Under the pieces are notes generated by a model that made no database searches, was not told where the DNA came from, and saw only the letters and a program-made list of their open reading frames with translations. A stretch of DNA of 64,000 nucleotides, taken from positions 81,574-145,573 of the forward strand of contig NZ_JANKHH010000008.1 of assembly GCF_024626475.1 (NCBI RefSeq), in the 5' to 3' direction. Source of the DNA: Parerythrobacter lacustris (GTDB taxonomy: Bacteria > Pseudomonadota > Alphaproteobacteria > Sphingomonadales > Sphingomonadaceae). The translations under genes were made by a program, and so were the position numbers. Positions 43,548-50,893 of this stretch are shown in pieces (the first letter of the stretch is position 1; each line of letters opens with the position of its first letter).

Positions 43548-43882
43548 CAGTTGCCTGCCACGTAAGGCGCACCGGAAAAGTCGATCCCGAGCTTTTCCAT
43601 CAGGGGTGTGTAGCCGCTCTGCGAAGTTCCGAGTATCGTTCCGCCTGCGCCGACGGTGATTTCCCACCACACGCAATCGTCGAAGGTAAGGAGAATCCCT
43701 GCTGGAGCTTGGCTCACGGTTAGTTCTTGCTGTCGGCCAACGTAGGCTTCAATTGCCGCCATGTTGTCTCCAACCAAGGCAAGTTGGGAGATGGCTTGTC
43801 CGTGCGCATAGGCAGTCGCGAGCAATGCCCGACGCTCATGCAGCGCCATCCCGTTCGGATCGTTCGGCTGGCCTTCGTTCAT
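43547..43882 (-). CDS. 111-residue protein between two eCIS_core genes
   Basis: No family recognised. The first half is helical (MALHERRALLATAYAHGQAISQLALVGDN) and the second is strand-rich, with DDCVWWEITVGAGGTILGTSQSGYTP. It starts in an ATGA overlap with the 462-residue eCIS_core gene and ends in a TGATG overlap with the 1250-residue one, so it is made together with both. Size and position would fit a chaperone, adaptor or inhibitor for one of the two, but nothing in the sequence decides this. Confidence 0.7.
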   Translation of the reverse strand: MNEGQPNDPNGMALHERRALLATAYAHGQAISQLALVGDNMAAIEAYVGRQQELTVSQAPAGILLTFDDCVWWEITVGAGGTILGTSQSGYTPLMEKLGIDFSGAPYVAGN

Positions 43883-45267
43883 GTCCTGAACCAGTACTTG
43901 CCGCTGGTGGTCGGGTCGCTGTGCAGCGTATCGATGAAATGCTGCGTAGGGCTCGCGCCGCATGTAGGCCCTGTCGCGACTGCGTCGCCATAACTATTGC
44001 TCGCGCTGAGCCAAGGGCGGGTAAAACCGTATTTGACGCAGCCGAGGATCTGGTCCGGAGCAGGACTGCCCACGGTTCCGCCATGACGGCATGTGACGCA
44101 CGCCTCGCCTTCCCAGAAGAAGTTGGTTCCCCTAATCGCTGAGAGGTGGGCTTCATTCCGGTAGGGAATGTCGTAGAGTGAAACAGCGGTATCGACTTGC
44201 GATCCGCCATCCGGAAACATCGATGCCGGACCTATGGTGTGCAAGCCATGGCCACCAGAACCAATCTGCGTATAATACGGGTTGCCATCCGTATTTGCGT
44301 TGTCGACAAAGCTCTGATTGCCGCGAGGGTCAGCTGGCTCGTTGCTTCTGATAACCTGAATGACTTCCCACGAATTGCATCCGCTGCAACGGCTGCCACT
44401 AGGGATCGCTGTGCTATTTCTTATGAAGTGCAGTGCAGCGCCAACACCATTGGCCCCCGCGCTCGAGCCCAGCGGGGACCCTCTTGATGTGCTGTAAAAG
44501 ATCGGCATCGCGTGAAACGTCCCGATGTCGGTTCCACTGCAATTGATCGGACAGGATACCGCTGCCCGGCGCTGATCTGGCAGGAGCGGACCCGCCATCC
44601 CCGCATCCACGATGTCGAGCTGCGCCATCCGCATCACGCCGTCGTTTTGCTGCACATGCGCCAGTTCGTGCGCCAGCAAGTGGCGCGCGGTGTGATCGGT
44701 GCCGTATTCGCCGCGTCCGAACACGATGTCGCTGCCGATGGTGAAGGCGCGCGCGCCGAGGCCAGAGGCGGCGGCTTCGGCGTCGGGGCCGTCGTGCAGG
44801 CGGACATGCGAGAGGTCCTGCCCCAGCCGCGGCTCGAAGAAGGCGCGGTCGCTTGCGGGCATCGGTTTGCCGCCACCCAAAGCGCCGACGGCACTGGCGG
44901 CGGCCCCGCCAACCGGCATGGTGCCGCCTGCGGGCTTGGCGCGGGCAACCGGCACAGTCGGGGGCGTCGGGCTGCTCGCGGCACTGGACGGAGCATCGCC
45001 TGCCATCACCCGGTCGGCGATCGCATCGGCCTCGCGTTCGGCAGGGTCGTCGATCGCGCCGACTTCCAGCTTGGGGCTGACCGACATCGCGCTGTCGTCC
45101 TCCTGCGAACAGGCGGCGCATTTGCGGTGGATGAGCGGAGCGGCGGGTACGCGCGACAGGCTGGCGAATGGACCCGAGCCACCGTCGTGCTCCATTCCGC
45201 TGTCGAACCCGGCGATCGCCTTGGGCGAAAGGCGCGCGGGCGAGCGGCCTGCGGTTGCCTGCATCAT
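43879..45267 (-). CDS. 462-residue eCIS_core (DUF4157) protein with Cys-rich C-terminus
   Basis: The N-terminus parallels the 1250-residue protein: RKCAACSQEDD near 48, LEVGAIDDPAEREADAIADRVM near 67-88, then eCIS_core at about 138-207 with ASDRAFFEPRLGQDLSHVRLHDG and HLLAHELAHVQQ (HELAH at 200-204). Residues 235-462 form a distinct domain with at least seven Cys (CPINCSG, CSGC, CVTC, CGAS), HGLHTIG and YGFTRPWLSASNSYG. I cannot name this domain; it could be an enzymatic payload. A GGAGGAGG site precedes the ATG, which overlaps the stop of the 96-residue gene. Confidence 0.78.
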   Translation of the reverse strand: MMQATAGRSPARLSPKAIAGFDSGMEHDGGSGPFASLSRVPAAPLIHRKCAACSQEDDSAMSVSPKLEVGAIDDPAEREADAIADRVMAGDAPSSAASSPTPPTVPVARAKPAGGTMPVGGAAASAVGALGGGKPMPASDRAFFEPRLGQDLSHVRLHDGPDAEAAASGLGARAFTIGSDIVFGRGEYGTDHTARHLLAHELAHVQQNDGVMRMAQLDIVDAGMAGPLLPDQRRAAVSCPINCSGTDIGTFHAMPIFYSTSRGSPLGSSAGANGVGAALHFIRNSTAIPSGSRCSGCNSWEVIQVIRSNEPADPRGNQSFVDNANTDGNPYYTQIGSGGHGLHTIGPASMFPDGGSQVDTAVSLYDIPYRNEAHLSAIRGTNFFWEGEACVTCRHGGTVGSPAPDQILGCVKYGFTRPWLSASNSYGDAVATGPTCGASPTQHFIDTLHSDPTTSGKYWFRT

Positions 45268-45554
45268 GGTGCACCTCCTCCGGAAGTCTTGCGCGAAGCT
45301 CCGGGCGCAGACATTGCGCCGACCAGCTGGCGGGCAATCCCCGCCGCCATCGCCTCGGGCGAAGCGCGCTGCGGCAACGCGATCTGCAACCGGTCGAGCG
45401 CGATCGGCCCCGGTGCCGAAAGACCAGCTGTATCGCCGAGCTGAGCGTGCAGCTCGCGCTCGAGCGCTGCGCCGAGCCGAACCGCCTCGGCGCGGCCCAA
45501 GCCATTGATCCCAAGCTCTTCGATATCGAGCGATATGGCGGGCGCGGGCGTCAT
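45264..45554 (-). CDS. Small conserved eCIS-locus protein (96 aa)
   Basis: A 96-residue protein. It begins MTPAPAISLDIEELGINGLGRAEAVRLGAALERELHAQL and ends in a short Gly-rich tail. From memory, small proteins with a leading IDIEEL..G strand and a following AVERELARLL-type helix recur next to the AAA+ and DUF4157 genes of many eCIS loci; their role is unknown. The start chosen is the ATG that overlaps the ATPase stop (ATGA), three codons inside the longest frame. Confidence 0.7.
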   Translation of the reverse strand: MTPAPAISLDIEELGINGLGRAEAVRLGAALERELHAQLGDTAGLSAPGPIALDRLQIALPQRASPEAMAAGIARQLVGAMSAPGASRKTSGGGAP

Positions 45555-47422
45555 CGGGCCCACCCGGCGGTTTCGCCGTCGGTCATCATGCGCCCGACCT
45601 TGGTGTATTCGACCCGCGCCGCCGCCGCGATGCCGGACATGGTCACCGGTCCGCCGGCCTTCGCCGCGTCGAACGCAGCCGCGAGCGCGATGTTGCGGAT
45701 AGTCCCGCCGGTTGCGTTGAGCTGGGCGAGGCGGGCAAAGTCGAGCCCGGCCTTAGGCACATCGGTCGGGAACATGCCCCGCCAGATGCGCTCGCGCTCG
45801 GCCGCCCCGGGGAACGGGAAATCGACCACGAAGCGAATCCGGCGCATGAACGCCTGGTCGATATTGTCCTTCAGATTGGTCGTCAGGATCGCGATGCCGC
45901 GAAAGGATTCGAGCTTCTGGAGCAGGTAGCTCACTTCGATATTGGCGTGCCGGTCGTGGCTGTCCTTCACCTCCGACCGCTTGCCGAACAGGGCGTCGGC
46001 CTCGTCGAACTGCATCACCACGCCGCCCTCCTCGGCTGCATCGAACAGGCGGCGGATGTTCTTTTCGGTCTCCCCCAGCCATTTGGAAACGACTGCGGAC
46101 AAATCGATCCGGTAGAGATCGAGTTCGAGCGCGTTGGCAATGATCTGCCCGGCCATGGTCTTGCCGGTGCCCGAGGGGCCGCTGAGCAGGGCGCTGATGC
46201 CTAGCCCGCGATCCTGCAGCTTCGCCCCGAAACCCCATTCTTCATAGACCTGCGCCCGCTGGCCCGCTTGGTCGGTCAGGCGCCGGAGCAGCGCCTTCTC
46301 GCGCGGCGGGAGGATCAGGTCTTCCCATTCGGCAGTGCTTTCGATCCGCTCCGCCAGCTCGTTCATACGCGGGCGCATGTTTTCGCGGCAGGTCGCCCAC
46401 ACCTTGTCGCGAATCGCCTTCTTGCCCTTCGGCGGTGCCTCGCCGATACTTTGGCTGACCAGCGCGGCAAGCTCCGGGGTGACCGCAAAGTTGTTCGCCA
46501 GCTCGGCAATCGTGCCAGCCATTCCCTTGCGCCTTGTGTCGAGAAATCCGCGCCAGACATCGGTCCGGTCGCATGCCGTCATGTGCGGCATCGCAAGGCG
46601 CCGCGCCGACTTGCCGGGGAAGACGAGCGGTTCGTCGCAGGCAATCGTGACCGGGATGGCCAGCGCCTGCACCAGTTGGCGTGTCGCTGCATCGTCGCCT
46701 GCCCCGTCGATCCGGATCAGCAGCCGCGCGCCGACCAGCGTCAGATCACGCTCGAGCTCGCGCGCGAAACCGAGCAGATCCTGCGTTGCAGCCGGAATCA
46801 GCGATGCATGCAGCAGGCACAGGCGGTCACCGTTCGCGTCGCAGGCGGCCTTCATGGCGTGGACCTTGCCGTCCGGGTCGGGGCCGGTGAGGAGGGTCAG
46901 TGCCGAGGGCTCGCCCTTGCTGCCGTTTTCCAGCCGCCTGGCCACGGCTGTGCGCGCCGGGGACATCAACGGCGCGTCGGCCACCACCGCCACCATATCG
47001 GCAAGCGAGGGGGAGATCGACGGGTTGCCGAGGAGGTAGAACAGCACCGACTCCGCAAGCGTCACCTGCTGGCCGACAAACGAGGGCGATGGTGAAAGCA
47101 AGATGAGGCGAAAGCGGCGCAGGCCCCCATCCGCCGCCAGCGCTCGCCAGTTCGCTTGCGGTACTTGCGACAATAACGTGCCTAGCGTCAGCTGGCGGCG
47201 TTCGGGGCTGCCGTTGATCTGCGCAAGCCGGTCGCCGGCCTCGGGTTCCAGTGCAACGAAAGCGGCGAGCAGCAAGACGTTGCGCTCGAATTCGCCGAGC
47301 CCGAACCGCGCCGCCAGCCTGTCCGCATTTGTGGAGACCGGGTCGGCGTCGCGTGTTCCGGCCAGCCAGGCGGCGACCGCCGGCCATGCCTCGTGCAGGG
47401 GATGGAATGCTGCGTCGTTCAT
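45551..47422 (-). CDS. AAA+ ATPase of the injection system (Afp15-like)
   Basis: A 623-residue AAA+ protein in the position of Afp15/Pvc15. The first 280 residues form a family-specific N-terminal region. The AAA+ core has Walker A GPSGTGKT at 415-422, Walker B VVMQFDEAD at 468-476, a sensor-1 LTTNLKDNIDQAFMRRIRF with the Arg finger region, and an FDFPFPG-like VDFPFPGAAERERIW box. In related systems this ATPase is needed for assembly or payload loading and is not part of the particle. The ATG overlaps the DUF4255 gene stop (ATGA). Confidence 0.95.
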   Translation of the reverse strand: MNDAAFHPLHEAWPAVAAWLAGTRDADPVSTNADRLAARFGLGEFERNVLLLAAFVALEPEAGDRLAQINGSPERRQLTLGTLLSQVPQANWRALAADGGLRRFRLILLSPSPSFVGQQVTLAESVLFYLLGNPSISPSLADMVAVVADAPLMSPARTAVARRLENGSKGEPSALTLLTGPDPDGKVHAMKAACDANGDRLCLLHASLIPAATQDLLGFARELERDLTLVGARLLIRIDGAGDDAATRQLVQALAIPVTIACDEPLVFPGKSARRLAMPHMTACDRTDVWRGFLDTRRKGMAGTIAELANNFAVTPELAALVSQSIGEAPPKGKKAIRDKVWATCRENMRPRMNELAERIESTAEWEDLILPPREKALLRRLTDQAGQRAQVYEEWGFGAKLQDRGLGISALLSGPSGTGKTMAGQIIANALELDLYRIDLSAVVSKWLGETEKNIRRLFDAAEEGGVVMQFDEADALFGKRSEVKDSHDRHANIEVSYLLQKLESFRGIAILTTNLKDNIDQAFMRRIRFVVDFPFPGAAERERIWRGMFPTDVPKAGLDFARLAQLNATGGTIRNIALAAAFDAAKAGGPVTMSGIAAAARVEYTKVGRMMTDGETAGWAR

Positions 47423-48681
47423 GCGATCGCCACCAGCGGGCCGACGATCTGCCCGAAGTCGGATTGCGCAGCGTCGGTCTGGAGCGCGACCGGGCTGATG
47501 AAACCATCGACATCGAGCCGGGCGAGATAATCCCCGGTCTTGAGCTGGGTGAACGGGAACTCGAGACTGGCGGCAGGGAAGGCGACACCGGTGCGCTTCG
47601 CCTCGAGCCTCAGCTGCCCGGGGTCCGCCGGATCGCGACGGTCGAGCACCAGCACGGCGTTTTGGCTTTCTGCGACCTTGGGGGCGATCGTCAGGGTAAT
47701 CTTGCCGTTGCGCGTAGCACCGCCGCCGGTCGCGGTCACCTGAGCGATCGCAATCGAAGGCGGGAGCACGAAGGACAGGCTTTGCGTCCCGCTGCGCAGA
47801 TGCGCCGGCTGCCCCGCAGGCACCGGGGCGAGCAAGCGCAGGGCGTGGACTCCGATGGCCAGTTCCTGCCCGCCAAGCCGGGCCGCTTCCAGCCTGATCG
47901 TCATCTGGTCGGGACCGGGGGCAACATCCGCCAGGTCGAACTCGATCCCGTCGATCGTCAGCCCGATGCCCCACTGCGCGAGACCATCGCCGGTAATCCT
48001 TGCGTCGGTGCCCCAGGCGACCGGGGAATTGCGGTCGGCAACGCCCGAAATCGCGTCGAGCCGCAAGCGGGAAAGCGGCGAAACCCAGACGTCCGGCCGC
48101 GCCACCGGCATTGCCAGCCGTGCGACATCCTCGGTCTCGATCGCGACGTGGCTCGCACGATAGGCGACCGAGAGCGTGTAGGGGACCTGGTAGAAGATCG
48201 ACCAGATCTTGGAGAAGTCGTCGATCGACATCAGTTCGCGCGACAGGTGGACGCGCGACAAGGCCTCGCCGAGGTCTGCGCCGGTCAGCTCGCTGCTGTC
48301 AGCAATTGCCGCGTCGATCGTGTTGCGCGTGATCAGCGGTACTTTCTCAAGCGCGAGCATGACATTGGCAAGCATGCGCTCGGGGACGAACTTCTTCGCA
48401 TCGCCATAGAAGCTGAGGATGTAGTGCAGGTCGAGCGCGAGCCGGGCCGGGCCGAGATCCTGTGTCCGGCTGGTTCGGGTCGGCAGGTGCTCGTTGGCGT
48501 GGCTGGCATTGGGCTCGACGCGATAGAGATGGATGTTGACCAGCGAATCGTTGTCTTCCGCCAGCTTTGCGGTCGGCGGGCCGAGCCGGACATCGGCATC
48601 GCTCACCGCGCTCGAAGCGGCGGCAAACACCCGCCGGCTGACCGCGCCCGATACCACCCCGATCGCCAACGCATCGCTCAT
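47419..48681 (-). CDS. DUF4255 tail terminator (Afp16-like) with beta-rich extension
   Basis: A 420-residue protein. The first 190 residues are a DUF4255/Pvc16_N domain: VNIHLYRVEPNASHAN, LALDLHYILSFYGDAKKFVPERMLANVMLALEKVPLITRNTI, and LSIDDFSKIWSIFYQVPYTLSVAYRASHVAIE (with MSIDDF here). In Afp this protein caps the tube and sheath and fixes length. Residues 200-420 add two Ig/TIG-like beta segments (VTATGGGATRNGKITLTIAPK, and the ending GDYLARLDVDGF), making it longer than the basic cap. Overlaps of four bases join it to both neighbours. Confidence 0.9.
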   Translation of the reverse strand: MSDALAIGVVSGAVSRRVFAAASSAVSDADVRLGPPTAKLAEDNDSLVNIHLYRVEPNASHANEHLPTRTSRTQDLGPARLALDLHYILSFYGDAKKFVPERMLANVMLALEKVPLITRNTIDAAIADSSELTGADLGEALSRVHLSRELMSIDDFSKIWSIFYQVPYTLSVAYRASHVAIETEDVARLAMPVARPDVWVSPLSRLRLDAISGVADRNSPVAWGTDARITGDGLAQWGIGLTIDGIEFDLADVAPGPDQMTIRLEAARLGGQELAIGVHALRLLAPVPAGQPAHLRSGTQSLSFVLPPSIAIAQVTATGGGATRNGKITLTIAPKVAESQNAVLVLDRRDPADPGQLRLEAKRTGVAFPAASLEFPFTQLKTGDYLARLDVDGFISPVALQTDAAQSDFGQIVGPLVAIA

Positions 48682-49637
48682 TGGCGTGTCTCCGCGATGA
48701 ACGCGTCGAGCGACATGCCTACTTCGGCTGGGCGGGGGGCGGTGGGGGTAGCTGGCGGTGGAACGGTGACATCGATCCGGCCAATGCGGATTTCGATGGC
48801 CGGCGGCGGTGTTGGTGCAGGGGCCGCAATACTACGGGGAGACGGTCCTGAATTGTGCGCGGGTGGTGCGGCCGGATGGATCCGATCACCATGCGCAGGA
48901 TTCGCCGGCACCGTCAGGGTCTTGCTTTCGGCAATTGGACTGGAAGCGTCGTGGCGTGCGGCAGGGGTCTGTTGGGCGGCTGGCTCGTCTTCCATCACTG
49001 CCGCTTTGGCCGCATCGACTGCCCGGTCCGCAGGTTCGCCTCCAGACGGCTCGCCAGCCAATGCCGTTGCCGATGGCGGCATCGCTTTTGCGGATGGAGC
49101 CGCAACCAACTGCGAAGAACCCGCTGGCATTTCAGCAAGGGAGCGACGTGCGACGGCAATGTTCGGCCCAGCAACCAGACCGGTCTGGGCATCCTTCGTG
49201 TCGTCTGCCGATGCCGTGGGCTCCGCTGCGTGATCGTTGGCCCGTTCGATCTCCAGGCTGACCGGATGCGCTTCGGGTTGGGCCGTATCGATTGCGGCAA
49301 CGCCTCGCGGTGCGAGGGTTTCGAGAGCCGCAGGCGGCAGCAATCGCGTCTCGCTTTCCCCCGATTGGTCAGCCGCTCCGGCCGCTTCCCGGAGAGGGTT
49401 GGCCGAAGAGTCCGGTTCAAGCGGCCTTGCTCCATTCGCCATCGGGGTATCGGGCGGGGAAACCGGCCCGACGGAGGGTGCGAAAGGCGCCGTTTCGATT
49501 TCGAAGGACTGTTCGAATCCTGGCTGCTCGATCGTTGCGACCGCCATGCCCGTCTCGAAAGGTGCCGGTGGTCGCGGGCGGACCAGCGGCGCGGTGCCGC
49601 GACCGCGCTGGAAGATCTGGCGCAGCACGATGCTCAC
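48678..49637 (-). CDS. Disordered Ala/Pro-rich eCIS protein (319 aa)
   Basis: A 319-residue protein dominated by Ala, Pro, Ser and Glu. It has a short folded-looking N-terminus (MSIVLRQIFQRGRG) and C-terminus (IEIRIGRIDVTVPPP...MSLDAFIAETRQ). The strand-like IRIGRIDV motif recurs, as far as I recall, at the ends of unrelated-looking linker proteins in other eCIS loci. The function is unknown; the options are tape measure, assembly scaffold or surface linker. The GTG start overlaps the preceding stop (GTGA), and the last codons overlap the DUF4255 gene start. Confidence 0.65.
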   Translation of the reverse strand: MSIVLRQIFQRGRGTAPLVRPRPPAPFETGMAVATIEQPGFEQSFEIETAPFAPSVGPVSPPDTPMANGARPLEPDSSANPLREAAGAADQSGESETRLLPPAALETLAPRGVAAIDTAQPEAHPVSLEIERANDHAAEPTASADDTKDAQTGLVAGPNIAVARRSLAEMPAGSSQLVAAPSAKAMPPSATALAGEPSGGEPADRAVDAAKAAVMEDEPAAQQTPAARHDASSPIAESKTLTVPANPAHGDRIHPAAPPAHNSGPSPRSIAAPAPTPPPAIEIRIGRIDVTVPPPATPTAPRPAEVGMSLDAFIAETRQ

Positions 49638-50350
49638 GATGCGATCCGCGTCAGGTAGAACCGCCGGCGCGCGGCGGGCATCGCAAGTATATCGGCTTCC
49701 GACCAGTGATAGGCCTGGGCGATGTCTGCCACTTCGCCCAGCAGCCGATCCGCGTGCCGCGCAACTTCCTCGGCCAGGAAGCGCGCCGGATCGAACAGCA
49801 AGGCCTGCTCCGCGCTGCACTCGGGGCACTGTGTCGCCAGCCAGATATTCGACAGCGGATCGAGCTCGGCAGACAGCTCCAGCGCAGCCGACAGGTTCTC
49901 TTCGGCAACCTCAAGCGCGGCCGCGAGGTAAGCTGCTGCGTCGCCTTCCTGGGCACAGCGTTCGATGGCGATCAGGTCGTGGACGATCAGCGGACGGATG
50001 ATCGCGGCATCGCCGGAAAACTCGATTGCGCGTGTGGGAAGTGCGCCCGGCTCCCAGTCCGATGGGATGCCGAACCCCATCGTGCCGGGGTCGAATTCAA
50101 GATCGAATGTCTCTCCGCACGCTGTGCACTGCGGTTCGCATGCCCACTCGTCGCCGAAATGCGTCCGGCGCAACGCGACCAGCGCATTGTCAAGCTGGCC
50201 CAGCGGCCATGCCTCGACTTGCGTGCGCGCCAGCCCCGGCCAGCCGGCGAGCACAGCCTGCACCGCCCACTCGGCCGCTGAACTGCGCCTTGCGACATCC
50301 CCCAGTCGAAGCATGGCATCAGGCGCGAAGTGGCCTCCCGCCAAAGCCAT
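49634..50350 (-). CDS. Zinc-ribbon baseplate-associated protein, T4 gp26-like
   Basis: A 238-residue protein. Two CxxC pairs, C75/C78 (QCTAC) and C175/C178 (QCPEC), probably bind one zinc. Between them are LEFDPGTMGFGIPSDWEP and a helical part. The C-terminus has FDPARFLAEEVARHADRLLGEVADIAQAYHWSEADILAMPAARRRFYL. That WSEADIL...RRR.YL ending is a pattern I associate with T4 baseplate gp26/gp51-type proteins and their eCIS relatives. It is encoded right after the tube gene (TGATG overlap). Confidence 0.72.
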   Translation of the reverse strand: MALAGGHFAPDAMLRLGDVARRSSAAEWAVQAVLAGWPGLARTQVEAWPLGQLDNALVALRRTHFGDEWACEPQCTACGETFDLEFDPGTMGFGIPSDWEPGALPTRAIEFSGDAAIIRPLIVHDLIAIERCAQEGDAAAYLAAALEVAEENLSAALELSAELDPLSNIWLATQCPECSAEQALLFDPARFLAEEVARHADRLLGEVADIAQAYHWSEADILAMPAARRRFYLTRIAS

Positions 50351-50880
50351 CAGGCGGCGGGGACTTCGTAACTGGGCTCTTCCGGTTCGGCGACATCGTA
50401 GTCACGCACCCAACCTTCGTTTTCCAGCTTGAGCGTCTGGATCGCGATGGCGCTGGCCGAGGCGTCGAGATCGGGGAAGGCCTGGAACTCCGACGGCCAG
50501 CAGCGGAAGATTTTGTAGGCGAGCGCAAGTTGCCCCGCCTCGTTGTAAATCTCCAGCAACAGGTTCTGGCGGAAGTCCTTGAGTGAAACTTCCGACCCCA
50601 GGCCGCCCTCGAAGTTCCACACCTTGTTGGCCCAGATTTCGAACTGCTTGTCGTGCGTGACCCCGCGTTCCAGCGTGATCGCGTCGTATTCGGTCTGGCC
50701 CGGTGACTTGCGCGAGGTCGACGGATCCCCGCCTTCGCGATGCTTGACGACTTCGGTCGTGCGCTTGAGCCCGCCCATCTTGCTGAGTCCGGCGACGTAA
50801 GTCCCGTCTTCGAGCCTGAGCCTGAACTTGTAGGTCTTGTAGGGATCGAAGCGATTGGCGTTGGTGGTGAATTGCGGCAT
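50350..50880 (-). CDS. Inner tube protein, gp19-like
   Basis: A 176-residue tail-tube protein (T4 gp19/Afp1/5-like), which stacks as hexamers inside the sheath. Typical blocks: PYKTYKFRLRLEDGTYVAGLSKMGGLKRTTEVVKHREGGDPSTSRKSPGQTEYDAITLERGVTHDKQFEIWANKVW, then FRQNLLLEIYNEAGQLALAYKIFRCWPSEFQAFPDLDA and the C-terminal strand IAIQTLKLENEGW. Only this one tube gene is present, whereas Afp and PVC have two or more. It starts 13 bases after the sheath stop. Confidence 0.95.
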   Translation of the reverse strand: MPQFTTNANRFDPYKTYKFRLRLEDGTYVAGLSKMGGLKRTTEVVKHREGGDPSTSRKSPGQTEYDAITLERGVTHDKQFEIWANKVWNFEGGLGSEVSLKDFRQNLLLEIYNEAGQLALAYKIFRCWPSEFQAFPDLDASASAIAIQTLKLENEGWVRDYDVAEPEEPSYEVPAA

Positions 50881-50893
50881 GGCTTCCTCCCCC

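Noticed and set aside
47423..47974. N-terminal extension of the AAA+ ATPase to 807 codons
   Set aside because: The extra sequence is a frame-shifted copy of the DUF4255 gene region; the ATG at 47422 overlaps the previous stop as at other junctions of the operon.
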